From: Halobacillus aidingensis
Lineage (GTDB): Bacteria > Bacillota > Bacilli > Bacillales > Halobacillaceae
DNA: 58,740 nucleotides
Direction: 5' to 3'
NCBI RefSeq assembly: GCF_900104185.1
Contig: NZ_FNIZ01000026.1
Coordinates: 1-58,740, forward strand
The position numbers and the translations under genes are program-made. Of the stretch, positions 24,375 through 32,631 are shown in pieces. The notes below the pieces were generated by a model. That model had not been told where the DNA came from. It searched no databases and saw only the letters and a program-made list of their open reading frames with translations. Each line of letters starts with the position of its first letter. Position 1 is the first letter of the stretch.

Positions 24375-25046
24375 TTATCTGAGTAAATAAAGGAGATACA
24401 AATCGAATTTAGATAGGGCGGCCGTACCTGCCCATAACAACATGTGCCAAAAAACAACACCGATCCAGATCCAGCCAATTTTCGTCTTAGAAAGCCAGGA
24501 GATACACTTCACCTGGTACCAAATGATGAAAAGTTGGAAGATGGAGATGGCTCCGCATAAGTAAATGACCCAATCAATGCTAGTGAAATAAGAGGCGATC
24601 ACTCCGAAAGAAAAGGGAGAGACGTACCAATCAATACCTGCATAAACCATTAGCGGAATCCAGGTGATCCGTTCGATCAGCATGATCAGCAATACATTCA
24701 TCTGCAGAATAAAGAGTTTTTTATAAGACACGTTGTTGAACAACCAGAAAAAGAAAGATGAAATGAAAAGCGTGAACAAGAATAAAAGGATCGCGAAACC
24801 GGCGCGTCCAATTAAGAACCAGGCTTTTCTCATTTCATATTCGACTCTGTTCAGGTCAGACATGTTGGCAGAAATCGCATCCGTACCGAGACCAAGCCAC
24901 GCTGTCCAGACATATGTAAGAATCGTCAAACCTAATAAAAAGAATAATAGATTCCAAACGTTTTTGAGCCGTTCCGCTTCGTTCAGTTTGAACAAATGGT
25001 CTTCCCGGCTTGTAAATAGCTTTATTAAATGAATCGAGTATGTCAT
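24375..25046 (-). CDS. Yip1-family membrane protein (YknW-like)
   Basis: A 223-residue protein with about five membrane segments and the layout of Yip1-domain proteins: a short charged N-terminus, then hydrophobic stretches near residues 30-50, 80-105, 112-135, 155-175 and 190-215. B. subtilis YknW, of similar length, is a Yip1 protein that helps assemble the YknXYZ exporter and protects against the SdpC toxin. The match is by topology and neighbourhood rather than a strong motif. ATG 25046 is preceded by AAAGGA at eight-base spacing; the ATG at 25055 is too close to that site. Confidence 0.62.
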   Translation of the reverse strand: MTYSIHLIKLFTSREDHLFKLNEAERLKNVWNLLFFLLGLTILTYVWTAWLGLGTDAISANMSDLNRVEYEMRKAWFLIGRAGFAILLFLFTLFISSFFFWLFNNVSYKKLFILQMNVLLIMLIERITWIPLMVYAGIDWYVSPFSFGVIASYFTSIDWVIYLCGAISIFQLFIIWYQVKCISWLSKTKIGWIWIGVVFWHMLLWAGTAALSKFDLYLLYLLR

Positions 25047-25178
25047 GCGTTCCATCCTTTAATATAGAAAATAAAACTCTCTGTCTTATTCTAACGGAAA
25101 TTGTCAGTTGTTGCTATAATTACCTTGCAAACTAGTTGGAAAAAGTTAGGTGGATAAATTCCGTTGTTATTTTTTCAT

Positions 25179-25734
25179 ATAAGCTCCCGATTGTGGAAGA
25201 ATCGATTTCGAGATGTTTGTTGTGTGGATAGGGGCTGCGGGGAATGGCTCGCTTTCCGCGGGAGCGCGGTGAGCCTCCTCGAGCTTCGCTCTGCGGGGTC
25301 TCACCAAGCACTTTTTTCCCGCAGGAGTCTCCCCATTCCCCTCCGCCCCCTTTGTCATGTATGTATCTCGAAACCACTACTGGAATAAGTTGCTTTTACT
25401 CACTAGGAAAGTGGAGGAGTATGAACTTCCATGACCGCTATTCTGAATGAAAAATCTTGCTATAGAGCGCTTTATTACTATAGACCAGGAATTTCATCCT
25501 TGGTTTATGGGTTCGTTTTACTTATACATTGAATGGGGTGGTTGGGAAGCTGCGAGACTCCCGTGGGATAAAGGAGGTAGGCGAGATCCCGCAGGACGAA
25601 GTCCGAGGAAGCTCGCCACTCCCCCACAGGAAAGCGAGTAGCTTCCCAGCCACCCCTGACGCTCAACCTAGCAACGAACCCTGGTTATCTCGAAATCGAG
25701 TTTTTCACAACCCTGCCATATTCTTTAATAATTA
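25179..25734 (-). repeat. Composite palindromic repeat, copy 5 (A end left, B end right)
   Basis: This fills the gap between the Yip1 gene and the MATE gene. The A end is AAGCTCCCGATTGTGG at about 25181 and the B end is CACAACCCTGCC, closing at 25717. The left foldback is the CCCCTCCGCCCC type and the right one the GGGGTGGTTGGGAAGC type. Both lack the 159-base insert. The centre, about 180 bases, contains TATAGAGCGCTTTAT, shared in part with copies 2, 3, 4 and 7. No gene is supported here. Confidence 0.9.
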
Positions 25735-25763
25735 ACGTCACCGTTTACAGAGCCAAAAATAAA

Positions 25764-25786
25764 GCACGGTGCTGGATGCACCGTGC
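25764..25786 (-). terminator. Terminator of the MATE gene
   Basis: A nine-pair stem, 25764-25772 with 25778-25786, is followed on the minus strand by TTTATTTTT. Confidence 0.88.
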
Positions 25787-25793
25787 GTTTCAT

Positions 25794-27176
25794 TTAGCCT
25801 TGAGAAGGCGCCGCTTGGTAGGGCGGGTCTTGATTCTTCTCTTTAAAAAATAGCGATCGATCTTTATAAAGGAAGATCATGGATAGAACGAAAGCGAACA
25901 GATCAGAAAGAGGGAAGGCGAGCCACACGCCTGTCACTCCGAAGAAATTCGGCAAAATCAATACAAGCGGAATTAAGAATAGCACTTGGCGCGCCATAGA
26001 CAAGATAAGCGCTGGCTTTGCCATTCCTAATGCCTGATACAGGCCGCCGCTGACCACCTGAGCTCCAATTAGAATGGCAAGAGCAAACATGATGCGGATA
26101 GCATAAGCCCCTGTTTCAATGGTCGCTTCATCTCCAGTGAAGATGTTCATCAAACCCTCTGGGAAGGCCATCATCAGGATGAAAATGCCCGCGGATATGA
26201 TCGTAACGACTTTCATACCGAGCATAACCGTTTCTTTCAAACGGTCGTAATTTTTGGCTCCGTAATTATAGCCAATAATCGGCTGCATGCCTTGAAGGAC
26301 ACCGATCATCGGCATGATGGTGAACATCGCAAGCTTTTGTACGATTCCGAAGACACCGACTTCGAATTCACCGCCGAATTTAATGAGCATCAGGTTGATG
26401 GCGATCATCATGCCGCTTCCGGATACTTGTCGGATAAAAGCTGGCATACCGATGGTTAACACTTCACGGATGACGGACCATTGCGGTTTCAAATAGGAAG
26501 CTTTGACTACCAGTGAAGATTTCCCTTTTAAGAAATAATTCAAGACGACGATTGTTACGGTCGCCTGAGAGATGACGGTGGCAACAGAAGCTCCCTGTAC
26601 CCCCATATCCAAACCGAAGATGAAAATCGGATCAAGGATCATGTTCAAAACAGCCGGTATGATCATTGTCATCATGGCAAACTTCGAGTTTCCTTCTGAA
26701 CGGATGATGCTGTTCGTCGTAAAGGCGAAAGAAAAGAAGAACGATCCAAGCATGATCGGGAACAAATAGTCCGTTGCATAAGGCATAATGTTATCCGTTG
26801 CCCCGAACAGCTTCAGCAAAGGTTCAAGGAAAGTGAAGGCACCAATGAACCCGAAGCTTGAGACTATAACGATGGTAAAAAGGATATTTCCGAAAACCTG
26901 GTTGGCTTCTTCTTGTTTGTTTTCCCCTAAACGTCTAGAGATGACTGAGGCACCACCGATACCGACGGCTGCGGCAATGGCCATGATGATCATCATCACC
27001 GGGAAGCCGATGCTGACACCAGATACGCCTAAAATCCCGACACCACGAGCGATGAAGAGCGTGTCAACAACATTGTAGAGAGCCATGACAAACATGCCAA
27101 TCATGGCGGGCACGGATAAGTTCGTTAATAATTTCGGGATGGGTTGGGTCCCTAACCGTTGACTTTGTTGTTTCAT
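25794..27176 (-). CDS. MATE-family multidrug efflux transporter (MepA-like)
   Basis: A 460-residue, twelve-helix antiporter of the MATE family, expected to export cationic drugs or dyes against sodium or proton entry. The two homologous halves are visible; SVPAMIGMFVMALYNVVDTLFIARGVG (about residues 20-46, given here in pieces: SVPAMIGMF, ALYNVVDTLFIA) is the family N-terminal signature, and PIIGYNYGAKNYDRLKE near residues 300-316 marks the second half. It starts inside the end of the MarR gene with a four-base ATGA overlap. That close coupling makes the upstream MarR protein its likely regulator. Confidence 0.9.
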   Translation of the reverse strand: MKQQSQRLGTQPIPKLLTNLSVPAMIGMFVMALYNVVDTLFIARGVGILGVSGVSIGFPVMMIIMAIAAAVGIGGASVISRRLGENKQEEANQVFGNILFTIVIVSSFGFIGAFTFLEPLLKLFGATDNIMPYATDYLFPIMLGSFFFSFAFTTNSIIRSEGNSKFAMMTMIIPAVLNMILDPIFIFGLDMGVQGASVATVISQATVTIVVLNYFLKGKSSLVVKASYLKPQWSVIREVLTIGMPAFIRQVSGSGMMIAINLMLIKFGGEFEVGVFGIVQKLAMFTIMPMIGVLQGMQPIIGYNYGAKNYDRLKETVMLGMKVVTIISAGIFILMMAFPEGLMNIFTGDEATIETGAYAIRIMFALAILIGAQVVSGGLYQALGMAKPALILSMARQVLFLIPLVLILPNFFGVTGVWLAFPLSDLFAFVLSMIFLYKDRSLFFKEKNQDPPYQAAPSQG

Positions 27177-27625
27177 TTGTCTTCGCTCCTTGATGTTTTA
27201 GGTTTCAAGTTGGCTTGCATCTTTTTCAACCAGGAAATCATGACTTGCTGTTCTTCTTTTGACAACCCTTGGTTCGCCTCTTCTTCAATATCAGCAATGA
27301 TTTTTAGAATGGTAGCATGCAACTCTAATCCTTTATCCGTAAGCTTCACAAGTTTTGTCCGTTTGTCTTTTTGGCAGGACCTTTTCATGATGCGTTCGTG
27401 CTTCAGAAGTGTTTCAATCAAGCCGTTCATCGATGATGCTTTAATATGCAGCTGTTTTTGCAGATCCGTTTGGGATTGCTCGCCCGCTTTGGCCAGGAAG
27501 TAGATGACTTTCGCCTGTGAGTGGGTCAATCCGTACTCTCCTAATCGCTGGTTATATATATTTTGTAAAAAATGCGCGACCATATTGATGTTGTAACCTA
27601 AGTTTTGATCTATGTTTTGTTTCAT
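27173..27625 (-). CDS. MarR-family transcriptional regulator of the MATE operon
   Basis: A 150-residue winged-helix repressor. The recognition region is LTHSQAKVIYFLAKAGEQSQTDLQ near residues 33-56 (in pieces: LTHSQAKVIYFL, QTDLQKQLHIKASS), the wing is KRSCQKDKRTKLVKLT near 81-96, and long helices at each end form the dimer. MarR proteins usually release DNA when they bind a phenolic or drug ligand. It shares an operon with the MATE pump and lies next to a perfect palindrome overlapping its own promoter. AGGGGG precedes the ATG at 27625. Confidence 0.9.
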   Translation of the reverse strand: MKQNIDQNLGYNINMVAHFLQNIYNQRLGEYGLTHSQAKVIYFLAKAGEQSQTDLQKQLHIKASSMNGLIETLLKHERIMKRSCQKDKRTKLVKLTDKGLELHATILKIIADIEEEANQGLSKEEQQVMISWLKKMQANLKPKTSRSEDK

Positions 27626-27647
27626 ATTTACTTAGCCCCCTAAACAA

Positions 27648-27660
27648 ATTATAGTATAAT
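27648..27660. promoter_or_regulatory. Palindrome in the marR promoter region, candidate MarR operator
   Basis: ATTATAGTATAAT is a perfect 13-base palindrome that also supplies the TATAAT -10 box on the minus strand, 23 bases before the marR start. Binding there would block transcription of marR and the MATE gene. Confidence 0.55.
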
Positions 27661-27814
27661 ACGACTTCGCTTAGAAGTAAACGAAAGTGTTTCACATAAG
27701 AGGAGCTATGGCGAACTTATGAACTATTATCTGTTACATGAACTTTTTACCATCAAAGCTCAATCACATCTGCTGCTTTATAGTAAAATAAAGGAAAAGA
27801 AGGGGTGGGTCGTT

Positions 27815-28894
27815 ATGGTTCAAATAGTAAAAACGCATCCGAAATCGTTTTACGGAGGCGTGCTTTTCATTGCTGCCTTACTGCTTTCAAACTTTTTTAT
27901 TCAGAAAATGGAAGTGACAGGCCAAGTTCCACCAATTCTTGTGTTGGCGACCGTCCTTGATGTCATGATCATTCTCCCGGTCGTTCTTTTCTTATTTGTC
28001 CTCCGGAGAAAGGCGACATTGTCATTGCTTGCTCCTCTCTGGCTTTTAGGAGCAGGATTCGTCCACTGGATTGTTCCTGCATATGCTAAAGAACATCTGC
28101 AATACATGAACGTATCCATTATCCTCGTTGAGGCAGGTTTCATCCTCTTAGAACTTTTCCTTCTTGTTATTTTCATCAAGAATCTGAAGACGTGGAGAAA
28201 TAACTTCAAAGCTTCAAAACACACAATTCCGCATTTACTTTCAAGAATTTCCATAGCGAACCAACAGACGTTTGGAGGCTATCCCAAGTTGGAACGGCTG
28301 ATCGGAGTGATAGCCACAGATGTTTCCGCCATCCGCTATGTTTTTTTCCCGCATCTGGATGATAAGCTTGCTGGTGAACATACCTTCAGTTATCACAAAA
28401 ACAGTGAATACTTCGGTGTTTTTCTCATGTTTGTTCATGCGATGCTCATTGAAATCATTGCTGTCCACGTCATGCTCATGCAGTACAGCCACACGATCGC
28501 ATGGATTGCGACCCTCCTTGATTTTTATGCGCTCGTCTTCCTAATTGCCGACTATCAGGCCATTCGTAAAAGTCCTGTCGTCATTCAGAATAACCATCTT
28601 CATTTTCAAAAAGGGCTTCGTTTCCACATGACGGTGCCATTAGAAAAAGTGGCGGATGTTCGTCGGTATGAAGGGGAAGCCTTGCCTGGGGAACGTGATT
28701 CCTTCACTTTGATGCTTGCTGGGCTTGAAAAGGTGCCCCCGCAGTTCGAAATCCGGTTGAGCGAAGCGGTGGAGGGGTATCGTGTATTTGGTTTCAAACG
28801 TAAAGTGATGAAAATATTCCTGACTGTCGATGAACCAGAAAGGTTTTTACAAACATTAATTGAAGCACGACCGGTTTCAAAGAAAGACATTTAG
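27815..28894 (+). CDS. Membrane protein of unknown function with a C-terminal PH-like region
   Basis: I do not recognise this 359-residue protein. Four to five membrane segments lie near residues 13-32, 40-62, 66-86 and 98-121, and two more near 205-250. The last 90 residues (from about SPVVIQNNHLHF) are soluble and beta-rich, with the look of a bacterial PH-like domain: HLHFQKGLRF, VPLEKVADVRRYEG, and a final DEPERFLQTL that matches helix ends of such domains. ATG 27815 follows AAGGGGTGG; a longer frame from 27719 lacks a ribosome site. It is divergent from marR and followed 31 bases later by a lipid kinase gene, hinting at a membrane-lipid role. Confidence 0.6.
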   Translation: MVQIVKTHPKSFYGGVLFIAALLLSNFFIQKMEVTGQVPPILVLATVLDVMIILPVVLFLFVLRRKATLSLLAPLWLLGAGFVHWIVPAYAKEHLQYMNVSIILVEAGFILLELFLLVIFIKNLKTWRNNFKASKHTIPHLLSRISIANQQTFGGYPKLERLIGVIATDVSAIRYVFFPHLDDKLAGEHTFSYHKNSEYFGVFLMFVHAMLIEIIAVHVMLMQYSHTIAWIATLLDFYALVFLIADYQAIRKSPVVIQNNHLHFQKGLRFHMTVPLEKVADVRRYEGEALPGERDSFTLMLAGLEKVPPQFEIRLSEAVEGYRVFGFKRKVMKIFLTVDEPERFLQTLIEARPVSKKDI

Positions 28895-28925
28895 TCAATT
28901 ATGATAAGAGGAAGGAAGGGATTCT

Positions 28926-29849
28926 ATGCCTCGTTATCAAAGTGGAATCTTTATATATAACGGAAAAAAGGACGAAGCAGAGTTAGAGACGGCTCTTTCG
29001 CAAGTGGTGCCGGTATTGAGTAAAGAGGTGAAGGAGTTAAAGATTATCCAAACGTTATCCTTGGACGATTTATATGAAAATTGCCGGCATTACGGGCCCG
29101 AGGTTGAAGTCTTTTTCATCTTTGGAGGAGATGGAACCTTGCATGAAGTCGTCAATTGTCTTGCACCGATGGAAAATCGTCCGGTGATCGGTGTGCTTCC
29201 AGGAGGAACGTGTAACGATTTCAGCCGGGTTTTGGATACACCTCAGCGGCTTAATCAAGCGGCTGCATCCATTATTGAAGGGAGAGAAGTTTCTGTGGAT
29301 GCAGGGAAGACGGAGGACGATTATTTTATCAATTTCTGGGGCATCGGTCTTGTGACACAAACCTCCTTTAACATTGATGAAAATCAAAAGAATCGGTTCG
29401 GTGTACTCAGCTATTTCATGAGCGCACTGAAAACAATGAATCAGGCAACGCCTTTTCGTTTCAAACTGACCGTGGATGATGAAGAGGTCGATGGGGAGGC
29501 GGTGATGATTCTTGTCATGAATGGACAATTCATAGGGACGAGACGCCTTCCTGTCCCGACGATCGACTTGCAGGATGGGAAGTTTGACGTTCTGGTTGTG
29601 AAGAATTCCAATCTGACATTATTCAGGGAACTTATGACGATGGGACGGCCGCAAACCGATCAGAGTGAATTCCAGGAGCTTTCCCACTATCAAGGAGAGA
29701 AGGTGAACATCGATGTTGAATTTAAGCAGGATGTTGACATGGATGGGGAAATCAAAGGGAAGACACCGGAAAAATTGGAGGTGCTTCCGGGTCACTTTAC
29801 CTTCTTAAGTGGAGGACCGAACGCGTTGCATAATATGGACAACCCTTAA
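28926..29849 (+). CDS. Diacylglycerol/lipid kinase family protein (YegS/BmrU type)
   Basis: A 307-residue soluble kinase of the DAGK catalytic family. The nucleotide-binding core is FGGDGTLHEVVN near residues 60-71, and the glycine-rich PGGTCNDFSR is near 93-102; a C-terminal beta domain holds NGQFIGTRRLPVPTIDLQDG near 197-216. It would phosphorylate diacylglycerol, a related lipid or a sphingoid-like base using ATP. B. subtilis DgkB and BmrU are relatives; BmrU is beside a drug-efflux operon, an echo of the MATE/marR genes nearby here. The exact substrate is not readable from sequence. Confidence 0.88.
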   Translation: MPRYQSGIFIYNGKKDEAELETALSQVVPVLSKEVKELKIIQTLSLDDLYENCRHYGPEVEVFFIFGGDGTLHEVVNCLAPMENRPVIGVLPGGTCNDFSRVLDTPQRLNQAAASIIEGREVSVDAGKTEDDYFINFWGIGLVTQTSFNIDENQKNRFGVLSYFMSALKTMNQATPFRFKLTVDDEEVDGEAVMILVMNGQFIGTRRLPVPTIDLQDGKFDVLVVKNSNLTLFRELMTMGRPQTDQSEFQELSHYQGEKVNIDVEFKQDVDMDGEIKGKTPEKLEVLPGHFTFLSGGPNALHNMDNP

Positions 29850-29880
29850 GGAAACCGTGAATTTGCGGAAAAGGGGTGGT

Positions 29881-29910
29881 TTGACAGTTAGAATTTGTTA
29901 AACTTATACT
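29881..29910 (+). promoter_or_regulatory. Sigma-A promoter of the second marR gene
   Basis: TTGACA (29881-29886) and TATACT (29905-29910) are 18 bases apart, 34 bases before the ATG. Confidence 0.72.
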
Positions 29911-29943
29911 ATCTTTATCTTTTGTAAAGGATGGGCGAACGTG

Positions 29944-30408
29944 ATGAACGAACAAGAACTGTACCGCAAGAAAAAACAAGATCCTTCGTTGAAGCTGTTT
30001 GTCGTATTGACAAAAGCTCAGCGTACCATCGCAGATTTAGTGAAGGATGATATCCAACGATATGAATTGAACCCGACAGAATTCGGAGTGCTTGAGCTTC
30101 TGTATCACCAGGGAGACCAGCCACTGCAGAAGATCGGGGAGAAAATTCTGCTCGCAAGCGGCAGTATCACCTATGTGGTGGACAAGCTTGAGAAAAAGGA
30201 ATACTTGAAACGTGTGCCTTGTCCAAACGACCGACGGATCACTTATGCGTCCATTACGGAAAAAGGGCGGGACCTGTTGAACGGCATCTTCCCCGATCAT
30301 TGGAAAGAGATTGAATCGATTATGGATGGGCTGACGGATGAAGAGAAGAAGGATGCCATCGAACTATTGAAGAAACTTGGGAAGTCCGCAGATTCCAAAA
30401 AAGAGTAG
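29944..30408 (+). CDS. MarR-family regulator, MhqR-like
   Basis: A 154-residue winged-helix protein. LNPTEFGVLELLYHQGDQP (residues about 40-58), LASGSITYVVDKLEKK near 72-87 and the wing CPNDRRITYASITEKG near 93-108 are close, as remembered, to B. subtilis MhqR (YkvE), which represses quinone/azo-compound detoxification genes and responds to thiol-reactive quinones. It has its own promoter. No mhqNOP or azoR target is in the window, so its targets would be elsewhere. The single cysteine in the wing region could be a redox sensor, but that is inference. Confidence 0.78.
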   Translation: MNEQELYRKKKQDPSLKLFVVLTKAQRTIADLVKDDIQRYELNPTEFGVLELLYHQGDQPLQKIGEKILLASGSITYVVDKLEKKEYLKRVPCPNDRRITYASITEKGRDLLNGIFPDHWKEIESIMDGLTDEEKKDAIELLKKLGKSADSKKE

Positions 30409-30468
30409 CCAATTTTCTGACGATCCGATATAATGAGAGTAATTCTAAAGACAAAGGAGGGTATGAAG

Positions 30469-30576
30469 ATGTTACAGATGCACGTGCTTGACTATCAGAT
30501 TAACTATGTACGCCGTGCAATTATTCACGATTCAGCTGTCAACGGGACACGTATGTCCAAAATGGCATCTGAATAG
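30469..30576 (+). CDS. Leader peptide of the ABC-F gene, 35 residues
   Basis: A 35-residue ORF begins MLQMHVLDYQINYVRRAI and ends MSKMASE. AAAGGAGG lies nine bases before ATG 30469; a second ATG at 30463 is in frame but too close. It precedes an attenuator hairpin and the ABC-F gene, the arrangement used by antibiotic-inducible ribosome protection genes, where a stalled ribosome on the leader changes RNA folding. The sequence has no close match that I can recall. A TATAAT at 30429-30434 is a plausible -10 box for the unit. Confidence 0.7.
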   Translation: MLQMHVLDYQINYVRRAIIHDSAVNGTRMSKMASE

Positions 30577-30590
30577 TGAAGCAATGTAGC

Positions 30591-30650
30591 GTCTCATACC
30601 TGATTATTCACAGATCAAAGTCAGAGGTAACGAGACCTCTGGCTTTTTTT
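30591..30650 (+). promoter_or_regulatory. Transcription attenuator upstream of the ABC-F gene
   Basis: A terminator stem, 30620-30628 with 30635-30643, is followed by seven Ts. The segment 30591-30600 (GTCTCATACC) can pair with 30626-30636 (GGTAACGAGAC), which would dismantle the terminator. The same segment can instead pair with GGTATGA (30460-30466) at the leader's ribosome site. These are mutually exclusive folds, as in leader-peptide attenuation. Confidence 0.68.
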
Positions 30651-30683
30651 GTGTTTTCAAAAAGTCTTTAGGAGGAATTTGAA

Positions 30684-32546
30684 ATGATCATTACATTAAA
30701 GAATTTATATAAAATTGTCGGTGGAGAAGTATTGTTCGAAGCTTTGGATATGGAAATCAAACCCGGTCAGCGTGTCGGGCTTGTCGGTCGTAATGGCAGC
30801 GGAAAATCCACCCTTTTCAGAATCATGACCAAAGAGGAATCGTTGGATGGTGGTGACCTCTTCATTCAAAAAGGAGCGACCATCGGTTATTTGAAACAGA
30901 TTCCAGCGGATTGGGCGGGAACGGGTAGAGCATACTTGCAGCTTGCCTTTACTGAACTCGTCTCTATGGCTGAACAGATGAAAGAATTAGAAGAGGATAT
31001 GACACATCCTGAAAAAATGGAAAAAGCCATTGCCGCTTACGGGGAAATACAGGAGCGTTTCACTCACCGTGGTGGGTACGAAATGGATGCCTCCATCAAA
31101 CAAGTGGCGAACGGATTGAATATCGCTCATTTGCTGGATCAGCCATTTTCAAGTTTGAGCGGAGGGGAGAAAACGAAACTTGGTCTTGCCAAGTTGTTGC
31201 TGGAAGACCCCGACGTGCTTTTGCTTGATGAACCGACAAACCATTTGGATCTACAAGCGATCGAATGGCTGGAAGCGTATTTGCAAGCCTACGACGGGAC
31301 CATTTGTGTCATCTCCCATGACCGCGCATTCCTTGATCACATCGTCACAGACATTATGGATTTGGAATCCGGCGAAATTGATACGTACAAAGGCAACTAC
31401 ACCGCTTTTGAGAAACAAAAAGAAGAAAAATTGCTTGCCGAATTTCACCAGTATGAAGAACAACAGAAGAAGATTAAAAAGATGAAAGAGGCCATAAGAA
31501 GGTTGAGGCAATGGGCGAATGAAGCCACTCCACCGAATCCTAAGCTTTTCAAAAAAGCGAAAAGCATGGAAAAAGCGTTAGAACGGATGGAGAAGATTGA
31601 TAAGCCGGTGATCGATCCGAAAAAAATGAATCTTTCCCTTGAATCGGATGGTCGGACAGGGAAAGACGTATTCACCATTGAATCGCTGAAGAAGCAATAC
31701 GGCAACGAAACGATATTGGACGGTGTCGACCTTCACGTCCGTTATCAGGACCGGATCGCGATTGTCGGAGCCAATGGAAGCGGGAAATCCACATTCTTGA
31801 GAATTTTATTGGAAAAAGAAACACCAAGCGCAGGGACGATCAAACAGGCGCCGTCCATCAAAGTAGGCTATCTTCCGCAAAACCCTCTGCAGGAAGCCGA
31901 TCGCGACCAGCGGATGATCGACCACTTCAGGGATCACATCCGGGTGACCGAAGGGGAAGCACGGCACAGGCTTGCGGGCTTCATGTTTTATGGATATGAC
32001 GTCTTCCGTAAAATCCGCCACCTAAGCGGAGGGGAGCAGATGCGTTTGAAGCTTGCAATCTTCATGCACCAGGATATTCAGGTGCTGATCCTGGATGAAC
32101 CGACCAACCACCTTGATGTGGAGTCACAAGAAGTTCTTGAAGAAGCGCTCAATCAATTTAAAGGAACGATTATCGGGGTTTCCCACGATCGCCATTTCCT
32201 GGACCAGTGTTTCACTCACACCGCTTTTCTTGTGGATGGAAAACTTCACAGGTATATCGGTACGTATGATGAAACGAAGAAACATTGGCACGCCCTTTTA
32301 GAAGCGCGTGAAGAAGAGAAGCCCGTAAAACGTGAAAAAATAGTAAATCCAGAAAACCACATCAAAGAAGAACCGATCATCGATTGGGAAAAAGAAATCG
32401 CTTGTCTCGAGGGGGAGATTTCAACCATCGATCAACAGATGCAGAACGGTGACAATGTAGATGAGTTAATGAAACTCCAACAGCACAAAGATAAGTTGGA
32501 AAAAGACTTAGAATCTCTTTATGAAAACTGGATGGAAGCCCAGTGA
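30684..32546 (+). CDS. ABC-F ribosome-associated ATPase, probable antibiotic-resistance type
   Basis: A 620-residue cytoplasmic protein with two fused ABC domains and no membrane segments. Walker A motifs are VGRNGSGKST near residues 34-43 and VGANGSGKST near 359-368; signatures are LSGGEKT near 158-164 and LSGGEQM near 448-454; both Walker B regions read LLDEPTNHLD or ILDEPTNHLD. Between them is the positively charged linker of about 80 residues (RRLRQWANEA, KKAKSMEKALERME) that reaches the peptidyl-transferase centre in ABC-F proteins. A C-terminal coiled coil covers about residues 550-620. AGGAGG precedes ATG 30684. The inducible leader supports a drug-protection role, but a housekeeping translation factor (YfmR/YdiF type) is possible. 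Confidence 0.85.
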   Translation: MIITLKNLYKIVGGEVLFEALDMEIKPGQRVGLVGRNGSGKSTLFRIMTKEESLDGGDLFIQKGATIGYLKQIPADWAGTGRAYLQLAFTELVSMAEQMKELEEDMTHPEKMEKAIAAYGEIQERFTHRGGYEMDASIKQVANGLNIAHLLDQPFSSLSGGEKTKLGLAKLLLEDPDVLLLDEPTNHLDLQAIEWLEAYLQAYDGTICVISHDRAFLDHIVTDIMDLESGEIDTYKGNYTAFEKQKEEKLLAEFHQYEEQQKKIKKMKEAIRRLRQWANEATPPNPKLFKKAKSMEKALERMEKIDKPVIDPKKMNLSLESDGRTGKDVFTIESLKKQYGNETILDGVDLHVRYQDRIAIVGANGSGKSTFLRILLEKETPSAGTIKQAPSIKVGYLPQNPLQEADRDQRMIDHFRDHIRVTEGEARHRLAGFMFYGYDVFRKIRHLSGGEQMRLKLAIFMHQDIQVLILDEPTNHLDVESQEVLEEALNQFKGTIIGVSHDRHFLDQCFTHTAFLVDGKLHRYIGTYDETKKHWHALLEAREEEKPVKREKIVNPENHIKEEPIIDWEKEIACLEGEISTIDQQMQNGDNVDELMKLQQHKDKLEKDLESLYENWMEAQ

Positions 32547-32565
32547 TGGTCTGTCCAGTACTAGG

Positions 32566-32601
32566 AAAAGGGTAGGAAACGGAAAGTTTCCTACCCTTTT
32601 T
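32566..32601 (+). terminator. Terminator after the ABC-F gene
   Basis: A fifteen-pair stem, 32566-32580 with 32586-32600, is followed by Ts; it can serve both strands. Confidence 0.92.
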
Positions 32602-32631
32602 GGTGACCGGCATGAACAACCCCGTATCCAT

